A stretch of DNA of 42,410 nt. Source: JBQTIP01 sp052388025 (GTDB lineage: Bacteria > Actinomycetota > UBA4738 > HRBIN12). The number at the start of each line of letters is the position of its first letter. Positions within the stretch are counted from its first letter, which is position 1. Shown here piece by piece: positions 24,974 through 32,556 of the stretch. The notes below the pieces were generated by a model, which made no database searches, was not told where the DNA came from, and was given only the letters and a program-made list of their open reading frames with translations. The DNA is taken from contig JBQTIP010000225.1 in assembly GCA_052388025.1 (NCBI GenBank), positions 1 through 42,410 of the forward strand, written 5' to 3'. The position numbers and the translations under genes were made by a program.

Positions 24974-25734
24974 GCCAACTCCGCTCCATTGATGGTCAGC
25001 TTGAACCGGCAGTCGAGCGTCTCCGCCGCCATCCGGCACATCACCATCCGCCCAAGGAAGATCTCGAAGTACTCCATGACTTGGCTGATCTCAGTGTCGA
25101 TCGTCAGCTCGAGGGTGACCGTCTTGGCGTCCGAGTCTACCCGCAGGAACGATTGCTCGGCCGCGTAGTTGACGCGGTCGTGGATGTCGAACTCGATCTG
25201 GCCGGACTTGCGGACGCGGCTCCGGTGCACGTCGGACTTGTCGGCGAGGATCACAGCTGCCGAAGCCGGCGAGATCGCGGGCCCGTTGTCCTCTTCGTGG
25301 TTCGCGATCGCGGCCACGATCGTCGTCAGGTCGTTGGGCGCAACTTTCCCGTGGAGCGACTGATAGACGAGGATGGCGCCGGTCTGGCCGTGCAGCTCCC
25401 GCGAGACCATGTTGCCTACGTCGTGCAGGTAGCCGGCGACGCAGCCCAGATTGGCCGTGTGCTGGTCGAAGCCCAGCCGCGACAGCACCTGGAAGGCGAT
25501 GCGCGCCGTCAGGTTGGCGTGGCGGAATCCGTGCTCGGTGAACCCGAGCGCCTCCATGACTCGATCCGCGGAGGCGATGAAGAGGGAAAGCTCCGGATCG
25601 GCCTGGATGCGGTCCAGAGCTAGGGGGTCGTCCTCGCCCTCCGGCGGCTCCTGCCCGTCGAGGGGCTCACCGGCTTCGGGTCGGGGTTGCGGCTCCTCCC
25701 GGGTCTCCGGGGCAGGTTCCGCCGTCCCCCTCAC
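24970..25734 (-). CDS. HD-domain phosphohydrolase encoded within the sec accessory operon
   Basis: A 254-residue cytoplasmic protein with a Pro/Glu-rich N-terminal 40 residues, then an HD domain. Metal ligands: His72 (RHANLTARIA), His104-Asp105 (AGYLHDVGN), a further His in AIANHEEDNG (about 146), and Asp165 (ILADKSDVHRSRVR). The end (KTVTLELTIDTEISQVMEYFEIFLGRMVMC) forms an extra beta-rich region. HD proteins of this type hydrolyse nucleotides or phosphate esters; the substrate is unknown. The start overlaps the yajC stop and the stop overlaps the secD start, each as GTGA, so its expression is locked to the translocase genes. Confidence 0.8.
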   Translation of the reverse strand: MRGTAEPAPETREEPQPRPEAGEPLDGQEPPEGEDDPLALDRIQADPELSLFIASADRVMEALGFTEHGFRHANLTARIAFQVLSRLGFDQHTANLGCVAGYLHDVGNMVSRELHGQTGAILVYQSLHGKVAPNDLTTIVAAIANHEEDNGPAISPASAAVILADKSDVHRSRVRKSGQIEFDIHDRVNYAAEQSFLRVDSDAKTVTLELTIDTEISQVMEYFEIFLGRMVMCRMAAETLDCRFKLTINGAELA

Positions 25735-26087
25735 GGCGTTTGGTCGGCCTCCTCGTCGGGGGCTTCTTCGTCGTACCCCTCATCCTCGACGAGCTTCTGG
25801 GCCACCCCGCGCCGCAGCATCCGGATGCTGGTGCCCGGCGCGATCTCAACCGTGAGCGTGTCGGTGTCGTCGTCGATCTCTCGGATCGTGCCGAAGATGC
25901 CCCCGGCGGTCATCACCTCGTCGCCCACCTCCAGGCTGTCGAGGAGCAGCTTCTGGGAGCGGCTGCGGCGTTGCTGAGGGCGGATCATCAGGAAGTAGAA
26001 CAATCCTCCCATGAGGACGAGCGGGACCAGCAGTCCGGCGATCCCTCCGGCTCCGCCGGTGCTGTCTTGGGCGATCAGACCGACCAT
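25731..26087 (-). CDS. yajC: Preprotein translocase subunit YajC
   Basis: Small single-pass membrane protein that joins SecDF. It has 118 residues: helix LLVPLVLMGGLFYFLMIRPQQRR, the family core SLEVGDEVMTAGGIFGTIREIDDD and IAPGTSIRMLRRGVAQKL, then an acidic tail (EDEGYDEEAPDEEAD). The ATG at 26087 has AAGGAGG nine bases upstream and is preferred over the in-frame start at 26123. It is the first gene of the yajC-HD-secD-secF-apt run. Confidence 0.93.
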   Translation of the reverse strand: MVGLIAQDSTGGAGGIAGLLVPLVLMGGLFYFLMIRPQQRRSRSQKLLLDSLEVGDEVMTAGGIFGTIREIDDDTDTLTVEIAPGTSIRMLRRGVAQKLVEDEGYDEEAPDEEADQTP

Positions 26088-26161
26088 CTCGAGGTGCCTC
26101 CTTAGGGGGTGAACCCGCAGCATACAGGCTATCGCTTGGGCTGCCGTTGGGAGGATCGCAG

Positions 26162-27160
26162 CTACGCGAGGGGGAGCGCCCCGGGGACGGTGGCTCCAAG
26201 GTGACGATAGGCGCGGTCGGTCGCAACGCGGCCCCTGGGCGTTCGCTTCAGGAACCCCAGCTGGAGCAGGTAGGGCTCGTAGACGTCCTCCACGGTCTCC
26301 GTCTCCTCCCCCACCGCGGCGGAGAGGGTCGAGAGACCCACCGGGCCGCCGCTGAACTTCTCCACGACGGCCGACAGGATGGAGAGGTCGAGCTTGTCCA
26401 ACCCCTCCTCGTCCACCTCGAACAGCTCGAGCCCCCGGCGCGCGACGTCGCCCGAGATCTTGCCGTCGCCCCGAACCTCCGCGAAATCCCGGACGCGGCG
26501 GAGGAGCCGGTTGGCGACCCTTGGGGTCCCGCGGGACCGCCGGGCGATCTCGTCGGCGCCCTCGGCGTCGAGCGCGACCGCCAGGATCCCGGCGGAGCGG
26601 CGGACGATCATCCCAAGGTCGTCGCGAGGGTAGTAGTCCAGCCGGGGTGAGAACCCGAAGCGCTCCCGGAGCGGCAGCGTGATGCGACCGGGGCGGGTGG
26701 TGGCGGCCACCATCGTGAACCGCCGGAGCTCGAGGCGGATGCTCCTCGCCGAAGGTCCCTTGCCCAGCACGACGTCCAGCTTGTAGTCCTCGAGCGCCGG
26801 GTACAGCACCTCTTCTACAGCCCGTGGCATCCGGTGGACCTCATCGACGAAAAGCACATCCCCCTCTTCGAGGTTCGTCAGGATGGCGGCGAGGTCGCCC
26901 GGCCGGTCCAGCGCAGGGCCCGACGTCGGCCGGAACCCAACCCCCATCTCGTTCGCGACGATCCCGGCGAGCGTCGTCTTGCCGAGGCCCGGGGGGCCGG
27001 AGAACAGCAGGTGGTCGACCGGTTCGCTTCGCGCGCGTGCCCCTTCGATCAGAAGGGACAGCTGCTCCTTGATCCGCTCCTGCCCGACGAACTCGCCGAG
27101 CGTCCGAGGGCGCAGGGCCGCGTCGAGCTCGACCTCGTCGTCCGGGAGCCCGACCTCCAC
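26162..27160 (-). CDS. ruvB: Holliday junction branch migration DNA helicase RuvB
   Basis: AAA+ hexamer that drives branch migration with RuvA. It has about 332 residues: LRPRTLGEFVGQERIKEQL, Walker A GPPGLGKTT, Walker B LFVDEVHRM, sensor 1 VAATTRPG, arginine-finger region RFGFSPRLDYY, sensor 2 RGTPRVANRLLRRVRDFA, and the C-terminal winged helix GFLKRTPRGRVATDRAYRHLG. The GTG at 27160 has GAGGAG six bases upstream. A TTG at 27178 overlaps the ruvA stop as TTGA and would add six residues; both are plausible. A reading frame running much further upstream overlaps ruvA and ruvC and is not used. Confidence 0.95.
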   Translation of the reverse strand: MEVGLPDDEVELDAALRPRTLGEFVGQERIKEQLSLLIEGARARSEPVDHLLFSGPPGLGKTTLAGIVANEMGVGFRPTSGPALDRPGDLAAILTNLEEGDVLFVDEVHRMPRAVEEVLYPALEDYKLDVVLGKGPSARSIRLELRRFTMVAATTRPGRITLPLRERFGFSPRLDYYPRDDLGMIVRRSAGILAVALDAEGADEIARRSRGTPRVANRLLRRVRDFAEVRGDGKISGDVARRGLELFEVDEEGLDKLDLSILSAVVEKFSGGPVGLSTLSAAVGEETETVEDVYEPYLLQLGFLKRTPRGRVATDRAYRHLGATVPGALPLA

Positions 27161-27174
27161 GATCCGCTCCTCGC

Positions 27175-27744
27175 TCAACTTCTTCCCACCTTCTGCAGCG
27201 CCTCCCTCAGGAGCTCTTCGACGGGGCGATCGCCGTTCGCCGTCAGAGCGGACGTGGCTTCGCTCGCCTCCTGGGCCGAGAGCCCGAGCGCGAGCAGCGC
27301 CTCCCGAACGTCGACCAGGGGTCCCTCGATCACGACGACGTCGCCGGCCAGACTGTCCTTGAGGTCCAGCAGCACGCGTTGCGCCACCTTCTTCCCAACG
27401 CCCGGCACCAGGGTGAGGGCCGCGACGTCGCCCGCCGCGACGGCCCGGCGGAGCGCCTCGGGCGAGAGCACCGACAGGAACGACAGCGCTACCTTCGGGC
27501 CAACCCCATTCACCGTGACGAGGAGGTCGAACAGGGCGCGCTCTTCCTGCGACGCGAATCCGTAAAGCACCATGGCGTCGTCGCGGACGTGCAGGCGCGT
27601 GAAGATCCGGACGGGCTTGCCGACCGGCGGCAGCTTGCCCGCCGTCGAGGCAGGGACCATCACGTCGTAGCCGGTCCCGTTGACGGCGACGACCACGCGT
27701 CCGCCCGACTTCTCGGCGACCGTCCCCTCCAGGAAGGCGATCAA
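27175..27744 (-). CDS. ruvA: Holliday junction branch migration protein RuvA
   Basis: Tetrameric junction-binding protein that positions RuvB. It has 189 residues: an N-terminal OB fold (IAFLEGTVAEKSGGRVVVAVNGTGYDVMVP), two helix-hairpin-helix motifs (LLVTVNGVGPKVALSFLS; LTLVPGVGKKVAQRVLLDLKD), and the C-terminal domain (VREALLALGLSAQEASEATSAL) that contacts RuvB. The start is TTG at 27744, overlapping the ruvC stop as TTGA; no ATG or GTG fits the conserved N-terminus. Confidence 0.95.
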   Translation of the reverse strand: MIAFLEGTVAEKSGGRVVVAVNGTGYDVMVPASTAGKLPPVGKPVRIFTRLHVRDDAMVLYGFASQEERALFDLLVTVNGVGPKVALSFLSVLSPEALRRAVAAGDVAALTLVPGVGKKVAQRVLLDLKDSLAGDVVVIEGPLVDVREALLALGLSAQEASEATSALTANGDRPVEELLREALQKVGRS

Positions 27745-28253
27745 CGGACCCCCGCCCTCCGGGCCAGGAGGCGCATCCGCGACTGTTGCAGATGGCAGAC
27801 GGCCACGGCGACGGCGTCGGCGGCATCGGCCTGCCCCGGGACATCCGATATCCCGTGGATCCGCACGAGCGCGTCGCGGACCTGCCGCTTGTCGGCGTTC
27901 CCCATCCCGGTAATGGCCATCTTCACCTCGAGCGGGGCGTACTCCTCGACGGGGATCCCCGCGTCCGCCGCCCCGAGCATGATGACGCCCGTCGCACGGG
28001 CCACCCCGAGCGCGCTGGTGGTGTTCTGTCCCCACATCACGCGTTCTACCGCCATGGACTGAGGACGGTGTGCGGCGATGGCTTCGCGAACGGCCTCGAA
28101 CAGTCGCCGAAGCCGGAGCGGCTCTTCGAGCCCAGCCGGCGTGCGTGCGGTATCCGACCACACCACGACCGGCCTCCCCTCGGGCTGTGAGACGACGGCG
28201 AGCCCAGTGGCCGCCACGCCAGGATCGACGCCGAGCACACAACTGTCGAACAT
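27741..28253 (-). CDS. ruvC: Crossover junction endodeoxyribonuclease RuvC
   Basis: RNase H-fold resolvase that cuts Holliday junctions. It has 170 residues with catalytic acids Asp10 (LGVDPG), Glu70 (MAVERV), Asp143 and Asp146 (QADAADAVAVA), matching the D7/E66/D138/D141 set of E. coli RuvC. YAPLEVKMAITGMGNADKRQV is also well conserved. The ATG at 28253 has no ribosome site, and a predicted promoter ends six bases before it, so the mRNA may be leaderless. First gene of ruvCAB. Confidence 0.96.
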   Translation of the reverse strand: MFDSCVLGVDPGVAATGLAVVSQPEGRPVVVWSDTARTPAGLEEPLRLRRLFEAVREAIAAHRPQSMAVERVMWGQNTTSALGVARATGVIMLGAADAGIPVEEYAPLEVKMAITGMGNADKRQVRDALVRIHGISDVPGQADAADAVAVAVCHLQQSRMRLLARRAGVR

Positions 28254-28259
28254 ACGTTC

Positions 28260-28288
28260 AGTCTAGGGCCTGAGCTGCAGCCGGGCAA
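28260..28288 (-). promoter_or_regulatory. Predicted promoter of ruvCAB (leaderless)
   Basis: On the minus strand TTGCCC (28288-28283) and TAGACT (28265-28260) are 17 bases apart. The -10 ends six bases before the ruvC ATG, so transcription would start at or next to the start codon. The lack of a ribosome site fits a leaderless mRNA, which is common in Actinomycetota. Confidence 0.55.
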
Positions 28289-28378
28289 TCACACGGCTGT
28301 AATCTACCTCGCAGGAGCCTTCCCTCCCGCGCGCCACGCCCTCGTCCCAGCCGCCGGGCACCCCTGACAAACAGTGAT

Positions 28379-28418
28379 GTGTATCAAAGCATTGCCCATG
28401 GTGTATAGTCTAGTGTAT
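28379..28418 (+). promoter_or_regulatory. vapBC promoter region with three GTGTAT repeats
   Basis: GTGTAT occurs at 28379-28384, 28401-28406 and 28413-28418, the last running into the vapB start codon. The second copy overlaps TATAGT (28404-28409), a good -10 element lying just before the ATG. Repeats over the promoter are what is expected of operator sites for an autoregulating VapBC complex. The -35 is weak. The rest of the 163-base gap (28254-28416) holds only the ruvC promoter. Confidence 0.45.
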
Positions 28419-28614
28419 GCGAACGAACATCGACATCGACGACGAAGTCCTCAAGGAGGTCCAGCGTCTCACGGGCGCGAAGACCAAGCGGGAGGCGGTC
28501 GACGTGGCTCTGCGCGAGCTGGTGGCAAGCCATCGCCGGGCCGGGATCCTAAAGCTTCGTGGGAAGGTCCGCTGGGAGGGCGACCTCGACGTGAGTCGCG
28601 CCGGCCGCCCGTGA
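28417..28614 (+). CDS. vapB: Type II antitoxin VapB
   Basis: A 65-residue antitoxin: MRTNIDIDDEVLKEVQRLTG followed by KTKREAVDVALRELVASHRR is the VapB (ribbon-helix-helix) pattern, with a toxin-binding C-terminal tail (ILKLRGKVRWEGDLDVSR). It represses its own promoter and masks the VapC active site in the family. Its stop overlaps the vapC start as GTGA. The pair sits on the opposite strand inside the otherwise conserved yebC-ruvC interval, which suggests insertion. Confidence 0.92.
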   Translation: MRTNIDIDDEVLKEVQRLTGAKTKREAVDVALRELVASHRRAGILKLRGKVRWEGDLDVSRAGRP

Positions 28615-29006
28615 TCGTCGTCGACACGAGTGTGTGGATCGACGTCATCAATGAATTCGACTCGCCAAGAGCCCGCCGCTGCATCGAGCTCCTCGAGGAT
28701 GGGGCGCCACTCGCGCTCACGGACGTGGTGTTCACCGAGCTTCTCCATGGCTTCGGGACAGAGCGCGAGGCCGCCCGCGTCGAGCGGTATCTCCGCCATT
28801 TCCCGATCCTCAGGCTGGAGAACCTGGAAGACTTCGCGCTGGCGGCCCGGCTCTATCGGCGGGCGCGCCGGGCGGGCGTCACGATCCGCAAGACGCTCGA
28901 CTGCCTGATCGCCGCACCGTGCATCCGCACGGGCTCACCCATCCTGCACGCCGACGACGACTTCGACCGCCTCGCGTCCTGCTCGGAGCTCCGCGTATTC
29001 GAGTAG
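28611..29006 (+). CDS. vapC: Type II toxin VapC (PIN-domain ribonuclease)
   Basis: A 131-residue PIN-domain RNase. The acidic metal-binding residues are present: Asp5 (VVDTSVW), Glu43 (VFTELLHG), Asp97 (KTLDCLIA) and Asp115/116 (LHADDDFDRLA). VapC toxins cut tRNA or rRNA and stop translation until VapB binds. The GTG at 28611 is in the vapB stop. The usual LIAA-x-A-L run reads LIAAPCIRTG, a small change near the fourth acidic residue. It is convergent with yebC; the 67-base gap (29007-29073) shows no clear terminator. Confidence 0.92.
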   Translation: MIVVDTSVWIDVINEFDSPRARRCIELLEDGAPLALTDVVFTELLHGFGTEREAARVERYLRHFPILRLENLEDFALAARLYRRARRAGVTIRKTLDCLIAAPCIRTGSPILHADDDFDRLASCSELRVFE

Positions 29007-29073
29007 GAAGCGAACGGGTCCCTTCGCGGCTCCGCAATAGTCGTGCGCAGCGGGAGCGAGCCCCGGCCGGTCG

Positions 29074-29823
29074 CTATCCCACCTCGGCGAGGACTTCCTC
29101 CGGGATGTCGAAGTTCGCGTAGACGCCCTGGACGTCGTCCTGGTCCTCCAGGGCCTCCAAGAGCGCGAGCACTGCGCGCGCCTGGGCTCCCTCCACCCGG
29201 ACGGTGGCGTTAGGCACCATCGTGACTTCGGCGGAAGCGACCTCGATCCCGGCGTCCTCCAGCGCCGCCCGGACCTCCTTCAGCAGGGCGGGGTCGAACG
29301 TGATCTCCCAGGTGCCCTCGGACTCGCTCACATCCTCGGCGCCGGCCTCCAGCGCGAGCTCGAGGATCTTCTCCTCGTCGGGCGCGGCGGCCTTGTCCAC
29401 CAGGACCAAGCCCCTGCGCACGAACATCCACGCCGTGCTGCCGGGGTCGCCGAGATTGCCTCCCTGCTTCTGGAAGATGTGGCGGACCTCTTGGCTCGTG
29501 CGGTTTCGGTTGTCGGTGAGGGCCTCGACGAGAAGCGCGACGCCGCCCGGCGCGTATCCCTCGTACGTGACTTCCTCGTAGCGAGCCCCTTCGATCTCGC
29601 CCGCTCCCCGCTTGGTGGCCCGCTCGATGTTGTCGATGGGCACGGAGAAGTCGCGCGCCTTCTCCACGGCCGACGCGAGCGTCATGTTGCCCTCCACGTT
29701 CCCTCCGCCTTCGCGCGCGGCGACCTCGATGGCACGAAGCAGCTTGGAGTACACGTTGGCGCGCTTCTGGTCCGTGGCCTCCTTCTTGCGCTTGATCGAG
29801 CTCCACTTCGAGTGGCCGGACAT
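29074..29823 (-). CDS. yebC: YebC/PmpR family protein (translation and/or regulatory factor)
   Basis: A 249-residue conserved protein. It begins MSGHSKWSSIKRKKEATDQKRANVYSKLLRAIEVAAREGG, the family signature, then NIERATKRGAG, YEGYAPGGVALLVEALTDNRNRT and KQGGNLGDPGSTAWMF. YebC homologues help ribosomes through difficult sequences such as proline stretches, and some act as DNA-binding regulators. The ATG at 29823 lies 7 bases after the pdxT stop, so it is co-transcribed with pdxST. Confidence 0.96.
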   Translation of the reverse strand: MSGHSKWSSIKRKKEATDQKRANVYSKLLRAIEVAAREGGGNVEGNMTLASAVEKARDFSVPIDNIERATKRGAGEIEGARYEEVTYEGYAPGGVALLVEALTDNRNRTSQEVRHIFQKQGGNLGDPGSTAWMFVRRGLVLVDKAAAPDEEKILELALEAGAEDVSESEGTWEITFDPALLKEVRAALEDAGIEVASAEVTMVPNATVRVEGAQARAVLALLEALEDQDDVQGVYANFDIPEEVLAEVG

Positions 29824-29830
29824 GCCGCGA

Positions 29831-30388
29831 TCACACCTTCCCGAGGACGTACTCGTGGAGCCCGGTCTCGCCGACCAGCTCCGGGTGAAACGCCGCCACG
29901 ACGAGGTTCCCCTGCTCCAACACGACCGGACGGTCCTCGTGCTCAGCGAGGACGCGCACGCCCGGGCCGATCTCAGCCACCTGAGGAGCGCGGATGAAGA
30001 CCGCCCGCACGGGGTCCTCGATGCCGGAGACCCTGACGTGGGTCTCGAAGGAATCGACCTGGCGTCCGTACGCGTTGCGCCGTACGGTGATGGCCACGAG
30101 CGAGAGCAGCGGCCGGCCGCCCTCGACCCGTTCCGCCATCACGATCATGCCGGCGCAGGTCCCGAGCATCGGCATGCCCGCCCGCGCACGCGCACGGATC
30201 GGTTCCACCAGGTCGTATGCTCGCGCGAGCTTCGAGATCGTGGTGGACTCGCCGCCAGGGATCACCAGGCAGTCGACGTCGGCCAGCTCCCCCGGCGCGC
30301 GGATCTCGATCGGCGTGGCGCCGGCGGCTTCCAGCACTCGGCAATGTTCCCGGAAGTCTCCCTGTAGCGCGAGCACCCCGGCCTTCAC
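29831..30388 (-). CDS. pdxT: Pyridoxal 5'-phosphate synthase glutaminase subunit PdxT
   Basis: Releases ammonia from glutamine and passes it to PdxS. It has 185 residues: VLALQGDFREH, PGGEST, the nucleophile Cys in LGTCAGMIV, RRNAYGRQVDSFE, and the catalytic His/Glu in AAFHPELV. The class I glutaminase triad is complete. It follows pdxS by 10 bases. Confidence 0.96.
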   Translation of the reverse strand: MKAGVLALQGDFREHCRVLEAAGATPIEIRAPGELADVDCLVIPGGESTTISKLARAYDLVEPIRARARAGMPMLGTCAGMIVMAERVEGGRPLLSLVAITVRRNAYGRQVDSFETHVRVSGIEDPVRAVFIRAPQVAEIGPGVRVLAEHEDRPVVLEQGNLVVAAFHPELVGETGLHEYVLGKV

Positions 30389-30398
30389 GAGCGCTCCG

Positions 30399-31286
30399 CT
30401 ACCAGCCGCGGACCTGCAGGAGCCCTTCCTCGCCGATCTCCTTCATGTCGAGACCGTGCATGGGCTCGCCGAGACCGCGGGACACCTTGGCCAGGACGTC
30501 GGGGTCGTTGTAGTGAGTGGTGGCCTCGACGATCGCGCGGGCGCGCGGCGCCGGGTCCTCCGACTTGAAGATCCCCGACCCGACGAACACCCCGTCGACC
30601 CCGAGCTGCATCATGAGCGCGGCATCCGCCGGGGTCGCCAGCCCGCCGGCCGCGAAGTTCACGACGGGTAGCTTCCCGGTCGCCGCGACCTCTCTCACCA
30701 GCTCGACCGGCGCGCCCAGGTCCTTCGCGGCCGACACATGCTGCTCCGGCCGGAGGGTCGTAAGCCATCCGATCTCGCGGAGCATCGTCCGCTGGTGGCG
30801 CACCGCCTCGACGACGTTACCGCTACCTGCCTCTCCCTTCGTGCGGATCATCGCTGCCCCCTCGGAGAGGCGGCGAAGGGCCTCGCCGAGGTTCCGCGCT
30901 CCGCACACGAACGGGACGGTGAACGCCCACTTGTCGATGTGGTGCTCCTCGTCGGCCGGAGTCAGCACCTCGCTCTCGTCGACGTAGTCGACGCCGAGGG
31001 CCTGCAGGATCTGCGCCTCCACGAAATGGCCGATGCGGGCCTTCGCCATGACCGGGATGCTCACGACCCCCATGATCTCCTCGACCTTGCTGGCGTCGGC
31101 CATCCGCGCCACGCCGCCCTCCTTGCGGATATCGGCCGGGACCCGTTCGAGGGCCATGACCGCGCACGCGCCGGCGTCCTCGGCGATCTTGGCCTGCTCG
31201 GCCGTCGTGACGTCCATGATCACGCCGCCCTTGAGCATCTCGGCCAGGCCGGACTTCACACGGAACGTGCCGGTCTCGCGTTCCAC
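30399..31286 (-). CDS. pdxS: Pyridoxal 5'-phosphate synthase lyase subunit PdxS
   Basis: Builds PLP from ribose 5-phosphate, glyceraldehyde 3-phosphate and ammonia; forms dodecamers with PdxT. It has 295 residues: GGVIMDVTTAEQAKIAEDAGACAVMALERVPADIR, PVMAKARIGHFVEAQILQALGVDYVDESEVLTPAD (with the active-site Lys), RTKGEAGSGNVVEAVRH, and VVNFAAGGLATPADAALMMQLG. The start is GTG at 31286, preceded by GAGGAGGGG with a 4-base spacer; a longer frame to 31391 has no family match. It is the first gene of pdxS-pdxT-yebC. Confidence 0.97.
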   Translation of the reverse strand: MERETGTFRVKSGLAEMLKGGVIMDVTTAEQAKIAEDAGACAVMALERVPADIRKEGGVARMADASKVEEIMGVVSIPVMAKARIGHFVEAQILQALGVDYVDESEVLTPADEEHHIDKWAFTVPFVCGARNLGEALRRLSEGAAMIRTKGEAGSGNVVEAVRHQRTMLREIGWLTTLRPEQHVSAAKDLGAPVELVREVAATGKLPVVNFAAGGLATPADAALMMQLGVDGVFVGSGIFKSEDPAPRARAIVEATTHYNDPDVLAKVSRGLGEPMHGLDMKEIGEEGLLQVRGW

Positions 31287-31532
31287 GGTACCCCTCCTCA
31301 GGCGTCGATGCCCTGAGTGTACCGCCGGCCGAGGCCAGCGAATCGGGCCTCGGACCCGTGCACGAGGCGGCCGCAAGAGCCGGGCCCGCATTGGGGAGGC
31401 AGGTAGTGCGATACAACATGGCGCATCTTGGCCACCCCCTCGGACCCCCGCACGAGCAGGGTCGGCCGCAGCCCATGCGAGAGCATGAGGCCGAGGCTGT
31501 TAGTGGGCCGCGGATATTCCGTGGCGGAAGAG

Positions 31533-31560
31533 TTGTCCGGTTGCATGGCTGGCGTATCCT
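31533..31560 (+). promoter_or_regulatory. Predicted promoter of the thiamine-binding-like gene
   Basis: TTGTCC (31533-31538) and TATCCT (31555-31560) are 16 bases apart, and the -10 ends 10 bases before the ATG at 31571. No ribosome site lies between, so the transcript is likely leaderless or nearly so. The remainder of the 284-base gap between pdxS and this gene (31287-31570) shows no gene that I can support. Confidence 0.45.
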
Positions 31561-31570
31561 TCGGGCAACG

Positions 31571-31819
31571 ATGATGAGAGCGGAGTTCGCGATCTACCCG
31601 TTCCACGAGGGTGAGGTTCCCCCAGCCCACGTCCAGGCGGCGAATGAGCGACTGCGCCAGGCAGGGATCGACGTGGACATCGGGCTCCTCGGCGAGGTCG
31701 TGCGGGGGGACATCGACACGGTCCTCGAGGCCCTCAGGATGGCGACGGGTGCGGCGATCGAGGCCGGCGCCACCAAGGTCGTGGTCAGCATCGAGGTTGT
31801 GAGTGACGACGCCGGCTGA
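31571..31819 (+). CDS. MTH1187/YqgV-type thiamine-binding-like protein
   Basis: An 82-residue protein of the MTH1187 (thiamine-binding, DUF77) family: RAEFAIYPFHEGEVPPAHVQAANERL, IDVDIGLLGEVVRGDIDTVLEALRMA and ATKVVVSIEVVSDD follow the family's beta-alpha-beta-beta-alpha-beta layout. Members bind thiamine or its pyrimidine part and often lie beside transporters. ATGs at 31571 and 31574 are both possible. It overlaps the regulator that follows by 17 bases, so the two are produced together. It might act as the ligand-sensing partner of that regulator (inference). Confidence 0.75.
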   Translation: MMRAEFAIYPFHEGEVPPAHVQAANERLRQAGIDVDIGLLGEVVRGDIDTVLEALRMATGAAIEAGATKVVVSIEVVSDDAG

Positions 31820-32291
31820 TTTCGCGGCGGCGCTTGCCAGGGCGCTGGGCCCTCTGTACAGGGTTTCGGTCCTCGGCGACGACGGGAGACCGATCGAGAC
31901 GTTCGGACCCATCGAGGCCGCCAGCGGTATGAAGACCCGGATTCCGTTCCCGGACTCCCCGAATCACCTCGTCATCGAGGTCGACATCCAGGCCATCGAG
32001 TCCGCCGACCGCGTCCTTCACGCGCTGGCCGAGCCCCACCATCTGGCGGAGACCCCTCTCGGTGCACTTGCCAACCTCGAGGACGCGTTGGAGCAACTCA
32101 TCACCCAGGGGGAAGCGCGAGTCGGGAAGCCGCTTGGCGAGATGTCCCGAACGGAGAAGCAACAGCTCGTTCGCTTCCTCGATGAGCGAGGGGCATTCCA
32201 GCTCCGGAAGGCGGTGGAGCGGGTAGCGGACATGGTCGGCGTTAGCCGATTCACGATCTACAACTATCTCGAAGTGGCCCGGACGTCCTAG
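31803..32291 (+). CDS. YheO/DauR-type transcriptional regulator (HTH_22)
   Basis: A 162-residue protein. The C-terminal 55 residues (MSRTEKQQLVRFLDERGAFQLRKAVERVADMVGVSRFTIYNYLEVA) match the HTH_22 DNA-binding domain of YheO/DauR regulators, ending in the recognition helix SRFTIYNYL. The first 100 residues look like a shortened PAS-type sensor (LYRVSVLGDDGRPIETFGPIE; HLVIEVDIQAIESADRVLHALAEP). The GTG at 31803 has GAGG six bases upstream. It is immediately upstream of the purine cluster and is the best candidate in the window for the protein binding the GTCAAG palindromes there; that link is inference. Confidence 0.78.
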   Translation: MTTPADFAAALARALGPLYRVSVLGDDGRPIETFGPIEAASGMKTRIPFPDSPNHLVIEVDIQAIESADRVLHALAEPHHLAETPLGALANLEDALEQLITQGEARVGKPLGEMSRTEKQQLVRFLDERGAFQLRKAVERVADMVGVSRFTIYNYLEVARTS

Positions 32292-32406
32292 GCGCAGCCT
32301 TCGGGCGCGGCCGTTGGCGATGATCAGTCCGCCCCGGCCGGGGCGAACCGCTCGGGAGACCCGCCACGACGACCCGGACGAAGCGACTCGGCGGGCTGTC
32401 TGGTGA

Positions 32407-32425
32407 GTCAAGTCGGCGGCTTGAC
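32407..32425. promoter_or_regulatory. Operator-like palindrome GTCAAG-N7-CTTGAC upstream of ada1
   Basis: Perfect 6-base half-sites at 32407-32412 and 32420-32425 overlap the -35 element of the predicted ada1 promoter. The same half-sites recur upstream of bmpA (38535-38549), and a related one lies between ada2 and the Rieske gene. The position over a -35 is suited to repression. Confidence 0.5.
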
Positions 32426-32450
32426 CGTCCGTTGAGGCGAGCGAGATAAT
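32421..32450 (+). promoter_or_regulatory. Predicted sigma-70-type promoter of ada1
   Basis: TTGACC (32421-32426) and GATAAT (32445-32450) are 18 bases apart, a near-consensus promoter and one of the best in the window. It lies about 107 bases upstream of the adenosine deaminase ATG at 32557, leaving a leader that holds GAAACAGGAAG near the start codon. The rest of the 265-base gap after the regulator gene holds no gene I can support. Confidence 0.6.
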
Positions 32451-32556
32451 CGGCGATCCCAGAGTGGGTGCCGGGTCAGACTTTCGCGGGGCCGGCCATC
32501 GGCACACGCCGTCTGCGGCGTCACGTGTCATCGCTCCAGCGAGAAACAGGAAGCGA

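Noticed and set aside
31358..31570. N-terminal extension of the thiamine-binding-like protein to 31358
   Set aside because: The extra 71 residues match nothing, and the family N-terminus and a promoter both fit a start at 31571.
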